Origin: Sulfurimonas sp. endosymbiont of Alviniconcha boucheti
Lineage (GTDB): Bacteria; Campylobacterota; Campylobacteria; Campylobacterales; Sulfurimonadaceae
Assembly: GCA_021766785.1 (NCBI GenBank)
Contig: JAICBP010000080.1
Coordinates: forward strand, 52,076-116,075
Direction: 5' to 3'
DNA length: 64,000 bases
Position numbers and translations under genes: made by a program. Positions 27,124 to 36,087 of the stretch are shown one piece after another (positions within the stretch are counted from its first letter, which is position 1; every line of letters begins with the position of its first letter). Under the pieces are notes generated by a model. The model saw only the letters and a list, made by a program, of their open reading frames with translations. It ran no database searches and was not told where the DNA came from.

Positions 27124-28488
27124 CTAGTCTCCATTAATTATTTTTTTTGCACTCTTTATAATATCAATAATGTTAAGCTTTATCCACTGTTGATCCATCC
27201 ACTCTTGTGGACGAACTTCTACACCTTGAACTAAAATTCCAAAGTGCAAATGATCACCCATAGCATACCCAGTTGCTCCTGTATTTGCAATTAGTTGATT
27301 TTTCCGTATCTCATCACCCACATTTACCTTAAGACTTGAGCAGTGCCCATAGATGGTATAGAACCCTAAACCGTGTGCAATCATTGCCATATTTCCATAG
27401 AGTCCATTAAAGTCTGCAAAAACAACTTTACCACTATTTTGAGACTTGATAGCGGCCATTGTATTTGAAGCCAGATCAAGCCCTAAATGGTAGGAGTCAG
27501 TCAGGTATTTATCTTGATAGTAGTATTTTCTATGATCACCAAAATAAGCAACTACTGCTGCATTTTTTAAAGGATAAACTCTATTTACTTTAAAGTCATT
27601 TATCTTTTCATCTATATTAACATGACTAGAGAGATTATGAATGAGTGTTTCGTTCGCTGTTCTTACAGGTCCATTGAGTATTTTAAACTGCTCTAAGGCA
27701 TCTCTCTCTTCTTCTGTCTCTTCAAACTGATTAGCAAGATTTGCAGTTGTTTTTAAGAATTTATCACTTATTGTAATATTTGACACTCTATAAGATTTAT
27801 CTTTAAGGTAAAGAGGAACGTAAGATTTCGCTACATTTCCTGCTAAATCAGTAGCGACAACTGTTGCTTTAAAAGTATCTGCTTTCACTGGCCATGCAAG
27901 AAGTGAAATATAATAACCATCTTTATAAAAAGGTTGTGGTATAAATTTTTTGCCCTTATCGTTTTCTATATATAGGTCTTTAAGATTTTCATCTATTGCT
28001 TTAAATATTACAAGAGCAGAACCACCACGAGAGATTTTATAAGAGTTCGCTACAATAGCTAGTTGTGGACGGCGTTTATCTATGATATACTTAAACACTT
28101 TTCGAGCACTATTACCTGCGAAAAAATTCCACTTGCTTACATCATTTGCTTCTACTGTGATTTCTATATTTTTACCTTTTATAGCATAAGCATCTCTTGG
28201 TGGTTCTACTGTTAATAGAAGAGATTTTTTAGAAGTAATAAGTTGCTCATACTGAAGTTCTTTAGAACCTTTATCACTTTTCATTGTAATTTTATAGGAG
28301 TTGATACCACTCTCATCTTCTATCTTTACATTTAAAGGTTTTTTAAGATTCCAGTACTTACTTGCTGCCATCGTTATAACAGGAGCATTACGCTCAAACA
28401 TAGAAGAGAAATAGACAAATAGAGCAACCCCAACAACTACAGCTAAACCTATAAGTACCCCAAATGAACTACTACTTTTTCTTTTCAA
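27124..28488 (-). CDS. Membrane-anchored M23 family peptidoglycan peptidase
   Basis: 454 residues. An N-terminal membrane segment (about 10-28) anchors a periplasmic region with two Ig-like stretches and a C-terminal LytM/M23 domain: H334 and D338 in HLGLDLAS, and HLH at 413-415 in DHLHFGILVQG. All zinc ligands are intact, so it should cleave peptidoglycan cross-links. Related proteins set cell shape in Helicobacter and Campylobacter; an M23 gene beside lpxC is usual there. It overlaps the upstream gene by four bases. Confidence 0.92.
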   Translation of the reverse strand: MKRKSSSSFGVLIGLAVVVGVALFVYFSSMFERNAPVITMAASKYWNLKKPLNVKIEDESGINSYKITMKSDKGSKELQYEQLITSKKSLLLTVEPPRDAYAIKGKNIEITVEANDVSKWNFFAGNSARKVFKYIIDKRRPQLAIVANSYKISRGGSALVIFKAIDENLKDLYIENDKGKKFIPQPFYKDGYYISLLAWPVKADTFKATVVATDLAGNVAKSYVPLYLKDKSYRVSNITISDKFLKTTANLANQFEETEEERDALEQFKILNGPVRTANETLIHNLSSHVNIDEKINDFKVNRVYPLKNAAVVAYFGDHRKYYYQDKYLTDSYHLGLDLASNTMAAIKSQNSGKVVFADFNGLYGNMAMIAHGLGFYTIYGHCSSLKVNVGDEIRKNQLIANTGATGYAMGDHLHFGILVQGVEVRPQEWMDQQWIKLNIIDIIKSAKKIINGD

Positions 28489-29159
28489 AACATTTCCTTT
28501 ATTATTTTTAAAATTTTATTATTTTCATCAGACTTTATTAGTCTCACTTCTTGAACATGTACGACTGCTAATGCCTCGTCCATCACTGCATATGCATCAT
28601 CTAGTGTTGCGCCACTCTCTTTAAGCTTTTTATCACTCAAGAAAAGTTCAGCTACAGTTGCCTCTTCTTTCAAAATCAGAGTAGATAAAAGTAGGCTCTT
28701 AAGCCGTACAAAAGATAAAGGCTGTTTGTAAAGTAGATGTCTTGTACATTTTTTATGCTCTGCCTTAAGCTCAATAAGTTTACAAACTATAGCAAATACT
28801 ATGCCATTGCACTTTAAAGATCTAAATGCTTGAAACTCTTCTACCATTCCAGCATAAAGGGATGTCGCCATCTTTTGGTTTATTTTTATCTCATTCTTTA
28901 CAAAAAAATCATAGAGTGCTTGAGTATTATTACCTATCTCTATGGTGTACTCAGCATTTGATATAGAGAGTGGACGTACTTTTTCAAACCATGGTGCAAA
29001 GGAGTACTTTTTTGGTAAACTCCCACTTATTTGAAGCGAAACTTTTTTGTGCAGTGTCAAAATATAAGTATATATAGCACTTGCATTAAAGAAACCTCTA
29101 CTATCTGTAACTATAAGTAAATGTGAAGCTTTTTGTACCTTTTTTAAATCTATATTCAT
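28485..29159 (-). CDS. Degenerate DHH-type phosphoesterase-like protein
   Basis: 224 residues. The segment MATSLYAGMVEEFQAFRSLKC, then KLIELKAEHKKCTRHLLYKQPLSFVRLKSLLLSTL (quoted in pieces), resembles the middle of NrnA/RecJ-type DHH proteins (LYxGIxxDTGxF). The DHH motif and the catalytic Asp residues are absent: where DTGxF is expected the sequence reads EEFQAF. It is therefore likely inactive as a nuclease or has another use. It is coupled to the M23 peptidase gene by a four-base overlap and follows flhB by 24 bases. The family assignment is moderate. Confidence 0.55.
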   Translation of the reverse strand: MNIDLKKVQKASHLLIVTDSRGFFNASAIYTYILTLHKKVSLQISGSLPKKYSFAPWFEKVRPLSISNAEYTIEIGNNTQALYDFFVKNEIKINQKMATSLYAGMVEEFQAFRSLKCNGIVFAIVCKLIELKAEHKKCTRHLLYKQPLSFVRLKSLLLSTLILKEEATVAELFLSDKKLKESGATLDDAYAVMDEALAVVHVQEVRLIKSDENNKILKIIKEMF

Positions 29160-29183
29160 TTTAGCCTTCTAACGAATTATATA

Positions 29184-30236
29184 CTATTTTCTATTCATTT
29201 TATAAACATAAGCTAAAACCTCAGCAACAGCACTAAAAAGTGCTTCGGGAATTGGCTTATTTAGTTCTACATCAGCGTAAAGAGAACGAGCGAGTGGAGG
29301 GTTTTGAATAATATGTACTTTGTTTTCACGAGCTGTTTTTTTTATCTGTTGTGCCATTTTATCCATCCCTTTTGCGATGACAATAGGAGAGTGATGATTC
29401 TCTTTATCATATCTAATAGCCACTGCATAGTGTGTTGGGTTGGTTATAACTACATCTGCATTAGGGACTTCTGCCATCATTCGCTGGCGTGATATCTCCA
29501 TCTGTTTTTGCTTTATCTTAGACTTTATGAAAGGGTCTCCCTCCATATTTTTCATCTCATCTTTAATCTCTTGCTTACTCATTTTCAAACTATTGAAATA
29601 CTGTTTTCGTACTATTACTATATCAATTAGTGCAAAAATAAAAATGACCAACAGCATCACAAGAGAGATAACAATCATTTTATCTTTGATCCATTCAAGC
29701 TGATCGGGAAGATTAAAAAGTGCAACTGTAGGTAACTCTTTGATAAATATAAAAAAGAAGATAAAGCCAACAAATAGAGTAGTATGAGACTTAAATGTGA
29801 TTTTCACTCCCTCTATCAACTTCTTTATACTAAAAAGATTTTTTGTTCCTTTAATAGGATCTATCTTTTTCAAATCAGGCATAATAGCCTTAGTGGTAAA
29901 TAGAAATCCAAATTGAGCAAGAGCAGCTACAACACCTGCAATAGCAACAGCAATAGCTAAAGGGAGTACCATAAGTAGTACTTCTCTAAAGGTAACTATG
30001 GCAATATCAAGCATAAAGAGTTTGTCTAAGGGAGTGCCAACAAGAGAGAAGTAGTAGTGAGATAAAAGTAGCATATGCTTTGTAATGAAAGGAAAAAGCA
30101 TCAACACAGCTAAAATTGCCACAAAAAGAGTAATAACACCAGAGGTATCTTGAGACTTTGGTACATTACCCTCTTTTCGGGCATCTGCTATCTTCTTATC
30201 GGTTGGTTCTTCTGTCTTTTCCTGATCATCTGCCAT
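29184..30236 (-). CDS. flhB: Flagellar type III export protein FlhB
   Basis: 350 residues. The start (DQEKTEEPTDKKIADARKEGNVPKS) is typical, four membrane segments follow (about 30-210), and the cytoplasmic domain carries the self-cleavage motif NPTHYAVAIRY near 265. FlhB cleaves after Asn and switches export from hook to filament substrates; in Campylobacter its processing also affects flagellar gene control. A TATAAT box lies upstream at 30274-30279. Confidence 0.97.
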   Translation of the reverse strand: MADDQEKTEEPTDKKIADARKEGNVPKSQDTSGVITLFVAILAVLMLFPFITKHMLLLSHYYFSLVGTPLDKLFMLDIAIVTFREVLLMVLPLAIAVAIAGVVAALAQFGFLFTTKAIMPDLKKIDPIKGTKNLFSIKKLIEGVKITFKSHTTLFVGFIFFFIFIKELPTVALFNLPDQLEWIKDKMIVISLVMLLVIFIFALIDIVIVRKQYFNSLKMSKQEIKDEMKNMEGDPFIKSKIKQKQMEISRQRMMAEVPNADVVITNPTHYAVAIRYDKENHHSPIVIAKGMDKMAQQIKKTARENKVHIIQNPPLARSLYADVELNKPIPEALFSAVAEVLAYVYKMNRK

Positions 30237-30523
30237 TGGTTTGTTTCTCTATACTATTATTATTTTTTCTTCCATTATACAATAAACTATCTTGCTAAAC
30301 ATTCATAAGAGCAATACAATTTTGCCTATTCCAAATTTTAATCACTCATTTTTTCATTAAGCACTCCTGTTCAGTATTTGTTAAATGAGATTTCTGTATG
30401 ATTTCTTATTCTAGTTTTTTAGCATTGTGGTGATTTGTTTGGTAATCCTAATTGTACTATATTTGTTACTAAACTATCACTTTTATCTATGAGGCTAGGC
30501 TTTTTATCTAACAAAGGTGTAAC
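30237..30523. other. Gene-free spacer between flhB and the acyltransferase
   Basis: 287 bases separating divergent genes. Apart from the flhB -10 candidate near the left end I see no open frame, RNA gene, strong hairpin or IS fragment. It is very AT-rich with T-runs. Confidence 0.5.
30274..30279 (-). promoter_or_regulatory. Candidate -10 box for flhB
   Basis: TATAAT on the minus strand, 38 bases before the flhB ATG. No convincing -35, as is usual in this phylum. Confidence 0.45.
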
Positions 30524-31225
30524 ATGCTAAAAAATATTGGTAAATATATATTTATGATTGAGCTTGGGTTCAAATATATTCAAATCTTTAAAAAAACATT
30601 TTTTCACCCTTTCATTACACTGCAACAAGCTTATGAACAACTCTCAGCAGATAGGCAAGCATACTCAGTAAAAGTACTTAAATTTTTAAATATTAAGGTC
30701 AATGTTATAGGAGAACTTCCAAAAGAAGACAAAATGCTCTATGTCATTAATCATCGTTCTCTTCTTGACATCATAATCATGGAAGAGCTCTTTTCTCACA
30801 CAAAAAAAAATGGTACTTGGATAGCAAAACAGGAGTTATTTGATTCCAAAATTTATGGAAAATTTTTTGAATATAGTGGTTGCATAAGTGTAGATCTCGA
30901 TAATAAACGTGGACTATTGACATTTTTTAAAACCATTAAAAAGGTATTTGCTAAAGTGGACAATATGAACCTCTTTATGTTCCCTGAAGGGGAACGTTTT
31001 TCTGGTGATGGTATTACAGACTTTCAAAGTGGTGCTACAAAAATTGCCAAGGCTAACAAACTACAAGTTGTCCCTATTATCATAGAAGGAAAAAACGAAA
31101 TGATTTTTAAGAGTGCTCCCTATAAAGAGGAGTATATTGTTACTGTACATATTGGTGAAATTATCTCGCACGAAAATATTGAAAAAGAGTACCAAACTTT
31201 TTATCATAACAGTATAAAGGCATAA
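30524..31225 (+). CDS. Lysophospholipid acyltransferase (PlsC-like)
   Basis: 233 residues. Acyltransferase block I is NHRSLLD (76-82) and block III is FPEGER (153-158), followed by GATKIAKANKLQVVPIIIEG. This is the 1-acylglycerol-3-phosphate acyltransferase family of the inner membrane, making phosphatidic acid. One hydrophobic stretch lies at the N terminus. Specificity for a glycerolipid rather than an aminolipid is inferred. It leads the pdxJ-pdxA operon, four bases from pdxJ. Confidence 0.88.
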   Translation: MLKNIGKYIFMIELGFKYIQIFKKTFFHPFITLQQAYEQLSADRQAYSVKVLKFLNIKVNVIGELPKEDKMLYVINHRSLLDIIIMEELFSHTKKNGTWIAKQELFDSKIYGKFFEYSGCISVDLDNKRGLLTFFKTIKKVFAKVDNMNLFMFPEGERFSGDGITDFQSGATKIAKANKLQVVPIIIEGKNEMIFKSAPYKEEYIVTVHIGEIISHENIEKEYQTFYHNSIKA

Positions 31226-31229
31226 GCAG

Positions 31230-32027
31230 ATGAGTACCATGACCTTAGGTGTAAATATAGACCATATAGCTGTTTTACGTGAAGCAAGACGTGTAAATGA
31301 TCCAGATATACTCCAAGCTCTTTATGTAGCTTGTGAAAATGGAGCAGATCAGATCACCATTCATCTGCGTGAAGATAGACGCCATATCCAAGATAGTGAC
31401 GTTACAAACATTATCACTCATGCAAAAGTACCTGTAAACTTAGAGTGTGCCATAGATAGAGAGATTATAAAGATAGTCTCAAAAGTTGTTCCTCACCGTG
31501 CAACACTTGTTCCTGAAAAACGAGAAGAAGTAACAACAGAGGGTGGACTTGATCTCTTTACTCATGAAGAGGAGTTACGTTGTGTTATAGAGCAACTACA
31601 CGCTAGTTTTATTCCTGTTTCTCTCTTTGTTGACCCAACTATTGAAGCTATAAATAGGGCAAAAGAGTTAGGTGCAGAGATGGTAGAGCTTCATACTGGA
31701 CTCTTTGCAAACCTGTGGGCAATGTTATACTCAAATCTAGCATACTCAAACCATTCGCTAAAAGAGCTAGAACTCCCTCGTTATAAACTCCAAGAGCATT
31801 TAGAGTACACTTTACAAACTCTCCAAAGTGTAGCAACTCATGCAAAATCTATAGGATTAGAAGTTGCAGCAGGACATGGATTAAACTATCATAATGTACA
31901 TGAGATTATGAAGATTGATGAGATTACAGAACTCAACATCGGGCAGAGCATAATAGCTCGTAGTGTTTTTACAGGTTTAGCAAGTGCAGTACAAGAGATG
32001 AAAAGGCTTACAACTAGAGATGGTTAA
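31230..32027 (+). CDS. pdxJ: Pyridoxine 5'-phosphate synthase
   Basis: 265 residues. PdxJ landmarks are LGVNIDHIAVLREARR at the start, GADQITIHLREDRRHIQDSD, NLECAIDREI, and AAGHGLNYHNV near the end. It condenses 1-deoxyxylulose 5-phosphate with the product of PdxA to form pyridoxine phosphate. AAAGG lies nine bases before the ATG. It overlaps pdxA by eight bases; the pdxJ-pdxA pair supplies both halves of the final reaction. Confidence 0.98.
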   Translation: MSTMTLGVNIDHIAVLREARRVNDPDILQALYVACENGADQITIHLREDRRHIQDSDVTNIITHAKVPVNLECAIDREIIKIVSKVVPHRATLVPEKREEVTTEGGLDLFTHEEELRCVIEQLHASFIPVSLFVDPTIEAINRAKELGAEMVELHTGLFANLWAMLYSNLAYSNHSLKELELPRYKLQEHLEYTLQTLQSVATHAKSIGLEVAAGHGLNYHNVHEIMKIDEITELNIGQSIIARSVFTGLASAVQEMKRLTTRDG

Positions 32028-32937
32028 ATCAACGATAGCTATCAGTATAGGAGACCTTAATGGCATAGGCATAGAGATCGCTCTTAAATCCCATACAGAA
32101 GTATCAAAGCTTTGCCACCCTATCTACTGCATAACTCAAGATATGCTCGAACAATCTGTAACAATGCTAGGAGTAAAGATTCCCAAAGATATTCAACTCC
32201 AAAATAGTGGTGAGAGTTTTCAGATACAAGCAGGAACTATTTGTAAAGAGAGTGGAAAATACTCTTATGACTCTTTTATGACAGCAATAGCACTCTGTGA
32301 AGAGAAAAAAGCAGATGCAGTTGTTACGATGCCTATCCACAAAGAGGCATGGATGCAGGCTGGTTTACATTACAAAGGACATACTGATCTTCTTCGCCAA
32401 CACTTCAAGCAAGATGCCATCATGATGCTTGGATCTCCCAATATGTTTGTTGCACTTGTGACTGAACATATTCCCCTTCGTGATGTAACAAAGGTCATTA
32501 ACTCTAAGATGCTTAAGGAATTTTTACTCACACTCCATAAATCGATTCCAAAAGTACCTATAGCAGTACTAGGCATTAACCCCCATTCTGGAGATAATGG
32601 CGTTTTAGGAGATGAGGATATACAAGTCAAAAAAGCTATAAAAAGTGCCAATGAAACTCTTGGATTTGAACAGTTTATAGGTCCTATAGTTCCTGATGTG
32701 GCGTTTACTCCACACTTTCGTGAAAAATTCAACTACTTTGTTGCTATGTATCACGATCAAGGACTCGCTCCCTTAAAAGCACTATACTTTGATGAGAGTA
32801 TCAATATCTCTCTTAATCTTCCTATCATTCGAACTTCTGTAGATCATGGAACAGCATTTGATATTGCGTATAAAAATAGAGCAAAAACCCTTTCTTATAG
32901 AAATGCTATTGAAACTGCTCTTAATTTTATAGCATAG
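32020..32937 (+). CDS. pdxA: 4-hydroxythreonine-4-phosphate dehydrogenase
   Basis: 305 residues. Motifs include ISIGDLNGIGIEI at the N terminus, the metal-binding KGHTDLLRQHF, GINPHSGDNGVLG, AMYHDQGLAPLKAL and RTSVDHGTAFDIA near the C terminus. It oxidises 4-phosphohydroxythreonine in vitamin B6 synthesis. Two same-direction TGGCGTTT octamers lie 101 bases apart at 32598 and 32699. It is convergent with the methyltransferase gene downstream. Confidence 0.98.
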   Translation: MVKSTIAISIGDLNGIGIEIALKSHTEVSKLCHPIYCITQDMLEQSVTMLGVKIPKDIQLQNSGESFQIQAGTICKESGKYSYDSFMTAIALCEEKKADAVVTMPIHKEAWMQAGLHYKGHTDLLRQHFKQDAIMMLGSPNMFVALVTEHIPLRDVTKVINSKMLKEFLLTLHKSIPKVPIAVLGINPHSGDNGVLGDEDIQVKKAIKSANETLGFEQFIGPIVPDVAFTPHFREKFNYFVAMYHDQGLAPLKALYFDESINISLNLPIIRTSVDHGTAFDIAYKNRAKTLSYRNAIETALNFIA

Positions 32938-32949
32938 AGGAGAAATATT

Positions 32950-33633
32950 TTATCGTTTTTTGAAGATTAAAAGGGTTTTATCTTCTCTATCATAGAGTGA
33001 GAAAGTCTGCTTTTCAACAAGCCTTAACTTCTCTAACTTCTGAAATATTTTTATCTTATGAAAATACTGGATAATAGTCTCTTGATACTTTACATATCTA
33101 CAATCCTCTTGTTTCTCAAAAAGGGTGAACACTGTATCTAGCTTATCATTTTCAAATGTAGCATCCACAATAAGAGACTCCTCCTCACTATCTCTACTCA
33201 TACTCCCCTCAGCGACTTCAGAGAAACCATAAAGTGTGTTGATATCTGCTATAAAAACACCATTATCATTGAGCCTCTCAGCCATGGCGTTTAAAAAGGC
33301 GACTAATGTTTTCTCATCCATAAAGTTGAGTACATCAAAGATACTTACTATGGCATCATAGCTCCCAGTGACCTCTTTTGCATCCATGCAGACAGCATCA
33401 AGTCCTTTAGCCTGACATTCATCCACCATAACTTGACTAAGATCCACACCTTTACATACAATGCCATCACTAATCATTCGTTCCATAAAACCACCGCGAC
33501 CACAGCCAACATCTAAAAGAGTTGTAACTTTATACTCTTCTAGTTCTGAGTGATAGAGATCATAAAGAGCCTCTGTAGCCTCCTCTATACCTAGTAAATG
33601 TTCTACTTTTGCATAGAGATTTAACTCTCTCAT
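32950..33633 (-). CDS. Class I SAM-dependent methyltransferase
   Basis: 227 residues. Motif I is DVGCGRGGF (41-49), motif II-like CKGVDLSQVMVDECQAKGLDAVCMDAKEV, and IVSIFDVLNFM follows, a standard Rossmann methyltransferase. The C-terminal half (TVFTLFEKQEDCRYVKYQETII) resembles small-molecule methyltransferases with a beta insert. The substrate is not evident. It lies three bases after hisG, so the two are probably co-transcribed, but no histidine role is implied. Confidence 0.8.
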   Translation of the reverse strand: MRELNLYAKVEHLLGIEEATEALYDLYHSELEEYKVTTLLDVGCGRGGFMERMISDGIVCKGVDLSQVMVDECQAKGLDAVCMDAKEVTGSYDAIVSIFDVLNFMDEKTLVAFLNAMAERLNDNGVFIADINTLYGFSEVAEGSMSRDSEEESLIVDATFENDKLDTVFTLFEKQEDCRYVKYQETIIQYFHKIKIFQKLEKLRLVEKQTFSLYDREDKTLLIFKKR

Positions 33634-33636
33634 AGC

Positions 33637-34263
33637 TTACGCTTTTTGTTCCGCTTTTATGACTCTGTTTATCTTCTCATAAATATCTAAAACTTCATCT
33701 TTTTTAGAGATATAGGAGTTTTTATTTGCTATAAGATAAGTAGAGCTTCTCATAATATCTTGAACAACTTCAAGACCATTTTGCTTCATCGTTGTACCAG
33801 TTTCAACCACATCTACGATCATATCGGCAAGTCCTATAAGAGGTGCAAGCTCTACTGAACCATTTAGTTTAATAATCTCGACACTTACAGCATGCTCTTC
33901 AAAGTAGCGTTTAGTAATATTTACCATCTTAGAAGCAACTTTAAGTTCAGGTTTTGTAAGATCTAACTTCTCACCTACTTTCATCCCTATAGAGACTTTA
34001 CAAACGCCACGGTGTAAGTCTAGTAGTCGCACAACATCAAGCCCCTGTTCCTCTAGGGTATCAAGACCGACCACACCTATATCTGCTGCTTGATGATATA
34101 CATATGTCGCAACATCTTGATTACGAACAAGTAAAAAACGAAAATGAGAAGTCTCTAAAATAAGTTTTCTATCGTTAAACTTAAAACCATCACCAAAAAT
34201 AGTCTCAAATATTTCAAGTGTCTCTTTCGCAATACGACCTTTTGGAAGTGCAACTGTTAGCAT
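33637..34263 (-). CDS. hisG: ATP phosphoribosyltransferase catalytic subunit (short form)
   Basis: 208 residues, the HisGS type, lacking the C-terminal regulatory domain. Visible are ALPKGRIAKETLEIFE at the start, DVATYVYHQAADIGVVGLDTLEEQ, and the PRPP loop VDVVETGTTMKQNGL. It starts histidine synthesis by joining ATP and PRPP. Short HisG normally needs the HisRS-like partner HisZ, which is not in the window. AAGGGTT lies near the ATG. Confidence 0.96.
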   Translation of the reverse strand: MLTVALPKGRIAKETLEIFETIFGDGFKFNDRKLILETSHFRFLLVRNQDVATYVYHQAADIGVVGLDTLEEQGLDVVRLLDLHRGVCKVSIGMKVGEKLDLTKPELKVASKMVNITKRYFEEHAVSVEIIKLNGSVELAPLIGLADMIVDVVETGTTMKQNGLEVVQDIMRSSTYLIANKNSYISKKDEVLDIYEKINRVIKAEQKA

Positions 34264-34302
34264 ACTAACCCTTTAGTATTGTATATAATTTTGCATTTTA
34301 TC

Positions 34303-34322
34303 TAAACTTTACTCAAAGTTTA
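34303..34322. other. AT-rich hairpin upstream of hisG
   Basis: TAAACTTT and AAAGTTTA pair perfectly around a four-base loop. A second inverted repeat, AGCAGAT/ATCTGCT, is at 34383-34403. Both lie in the 220-base gap between coaX and hisG, which holds no open frame. Neither is followed by a T-run in the direction of transcription; a transcript-end or operator role is possible. Confidence 0.35.
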
Positions 34323-34483
34323 ATTAGAGACTCTATTTTTTTCTCTATCTACAATGCCTTTTCACTCCATGGCATCCATTTTAGCAGATCTGTTTTATCT
34401 GCTTGAAGATAGGGGGAGGTTTCATATTGAAGAGCATTATATTTAGCTTGGATAGGAGAAGAGACAAAGAAAAAAAAGGTATT

Positions 34484-35104
34484 TCATATCTTCTCTATCT
34501 GAGTAATAATTTTTTGCATACCTTCAAAGAGAAGTCTCTTATTTACTGCAACACTCTTAAAGAGTTTTGCAAAATCCTCAGCATCACCACCAGTGAGAAT
34601 AATAGGAAGATTATAAGAGAGAATCTCACTTGCCAAAAGTTTTAGATAACCATAGCTAATAGCATCTTGAGAGTTTGTTGCTAGTTTTTGTTGATCGAGT
34701 TCAAAATGAAAGGGGTATCTTAATGCAGGAGAGATCTCACTGTAGCACTTTTGCATTGCCCTTTTGCCAGGAGAGATAAATCCTCCCTCATAAACGCCAT
34801 CACGAACAATGTCAACTGTTAGAGCACTTCCTGCATCTATGATAACACCATGAGATATCGCTTCAACAGCACAGATCCTATCTATACCCATTGTTTCATA
34901 ATAGTTCTCTCTTTGAATAAAAGGCTCTACATCAATCCAGTTATCCAAATCTTCAAGTTTTTTTGAGAGTGTTTTATTTACTGAGATATAGTACACTTTT
35001 TCTAAAAGTGTACTTGGATTAAACGCCACTACTTGTCTCTTATATTCTCCTCTTTTATCATCAAGAAAATGTAAAAAAGTATTCCCAATATCACACAAAA
35101 GCAT
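34484..35104 (-). CDS. coaX: Type III pantothenate kinase
   Basis: 206 residues from the chosen start MLLCDIGNT. ASKHA-fold motifs: DIGNT at the N terminus (ATP), GIDR in the middle, and GVIIDAGSALTVDIVRDGVYEGGFISPG (quoted as DAGSALTVD and GGFISPG). It phosphorylates pantothenate, the first step of CoA synthesis, with potassium or ammonium. The ATG at 35104 overlaps the upstream stop by one base (TAATG). An ATG five codons earlier is also in frame. Two AAACGCCA octamers lie at 34792 and 35021. Confidence 0.93.
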   Translation of the reverse strand: MLLCDIGNTFLHFLDDKRGEYKRQVVAFNPSTLLEKVYYISVNKTLSKKLEDLDNWIDVEPFIQRENYYETMGIDRICAVEAISHGVIIDAGSALTVDIVRDGVYEGGFISPGKRAMQKCYSEISPALRYPFHFELDQQKLATNSQDAISYGYLKLLASEILSYNLPIILTGGDAEDFAKLFKSVAVNKRLLFEGMQKIITQIEKI

Positions 35105-35445
35105 TAAAAAATTTTCCAACCAGCTTCTTTAAATGCTACTTCTGCCTTGGAGCATAAAGGAGCATCAATAAAGATCACTTTATGTTTAAAATTGTGTTCA
35201 CAAAAAAGTGTTAGTTTTATGTATATCTCCTGCATCTTATGCAGATCTTTCATAAGAACACGGCTCTTTTGAGAAATAGCAAAAATTGCCCAAAAGTAAC
35301 CATTTGTATCCGTTGCCTTATAGATTTTTATTCTGTTTCGAATACCTAACTCTTTGGGTGCTATCTCCACTATTTTTTTATATATTTTTCCCTTACTACG
35401 AAGTGAATCTACAAGCTTTTGCATCTCTATCATTTTGCCTTTCAT
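35104..35445 (-). CDS. Hypothetical protein upstream of coaX
   Basis: 113 residues, no signal peptide or membrane segment, with many Lys residues and an alpha/beta character: YKKIVEIAPKELGIRNRIKIYKA, GYFWAIFAISQKSRVLM and HKVIFIDAPLCSKAEVAFKEAGWKIF (each quoted in part). I do not recognise the family. Translational coupling to coaX argues it is real. An internal ATG at 35433, with AAAGG just before it, is a better-supported start and would shorten the protein by four residues. Confidence 0.65.
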   Translation of the reverse strand: MKGKMIEMQKLVDSLRSKGKIYKKIVEIAPKELGIRNRIKIYKATDTNGYFWAIFAISQKSRVLMKDLHKMQEIYIKLTLFCEHNFKHKVIFIDAPLCSKAEVAFKEAGWKIF

Positions 35446-35513
35446 TAAATTACACTATTGTAGCCTAAAGTAGCATAAACTTCTATATGAGAGATACTAT
35501 ATAATAAAAACTA

Positions 35514-36050
35514 CTAGTTAGAAGAGGAATTATTTATAATAGTTTCTTCTGCAGGAAAAACAGTAATATTTTCGCCATTTTTTGTTTTTTGCATAGAGTT
35601 TTTATTGACCTTTACTTTACGATTACCTACATATATTGGCACTGCAAAAGCTCTAAAGCCTATATCTTTTATACTTACTAGCAGTTTAATATAGTATAAT
35701 CCATCATTATCTGCCGAGACTTTCAAGTCTATAGGGTATTTTTCGTTTGAAGACTTTAATGGTATCAATAGTTCTTTTGAAACTGCTGTTATCTCATTGA
35801 GTCTTTTGTCAATATTTACTTGTACATGCATAATACCTGAAGACAGACTACTTGTAAGTACAATATGTACATCACTTATATCTCCAGTATTCGCATGTTC
35901 AGTCGTGTAAGTAATATCTACAGGGGCACCAGGTTTTGCATATCGACCAACAGTTGTCCCTTTTACAAGCTCTTTTTTTCCATAAAAGTTTACTGCCATT
36001 GCTGTTCCACCAAGAAGAGAGATAAGCAATAGTATCTGTGTATATTTCAT
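35514..36050 (-). CDS. Exported protein of unknown function next to the metalloprotease
   Basis: 178 residues from the ATG at 36050, which has AGGA six bases upstream; the longer TTG-start frame (to 36080) would hide the signal peptide. MKYTQILLLISLLGGTAMA is a cleavable signal with an AMA site. The rest is a beta-rich domain (VDITYTTEHANTGDISDVHIVLT, IMHVQVNID, GLYYIKLLVSIKD), perhaps Ig-like, ending in an Asn/Ser-rich tail. It follows the HEWGH lipoprotein gene by 37 bases on the same strand, so they probably form one operon. It could be a partner, inhibitor or chaperone; unknown. Confidence 0.65.
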   Translation of the reverse strand: MKYTQILLLISLLGGTAMAVNFYGKKELVKGTTVGRYAKPGAPVDITYTTEHANTGDISDVHIVLTSSLSSGIMHVQVNIDKRLNEITAVSKELLIPLKSSNEKYPIDLKVSADNDGLYYIKLLVSIKDIGFRAFAVPIYVGNRKVKVNKNSMQKTKNGENITVFPAEETIINNSSSN

Positions 36051-36087
36051 TATTAATCCTTTGTATAATACATTAACCAACCAAATA

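Noticed and set aside
30560-30580. GGTTCAAAT string resembling a tRNA T-loop
   Set aside because: No acceptor stem, anticodon arm or CCA nearby; it is inside the acyltransferase gene.
34323-34483. Possible small RNA or gene in the coaX-hisG gap
   Set aside because: No promoter with matching terminator and no open frame with a binding site; only two inverted repeats are visible.
36051-36080. Upstream TTG start for the exported protein (ten extra residues)
   Set aside because: It has no binding site and would bury the signal peptide; the ATG at 36050 has AGGA at a good distance.
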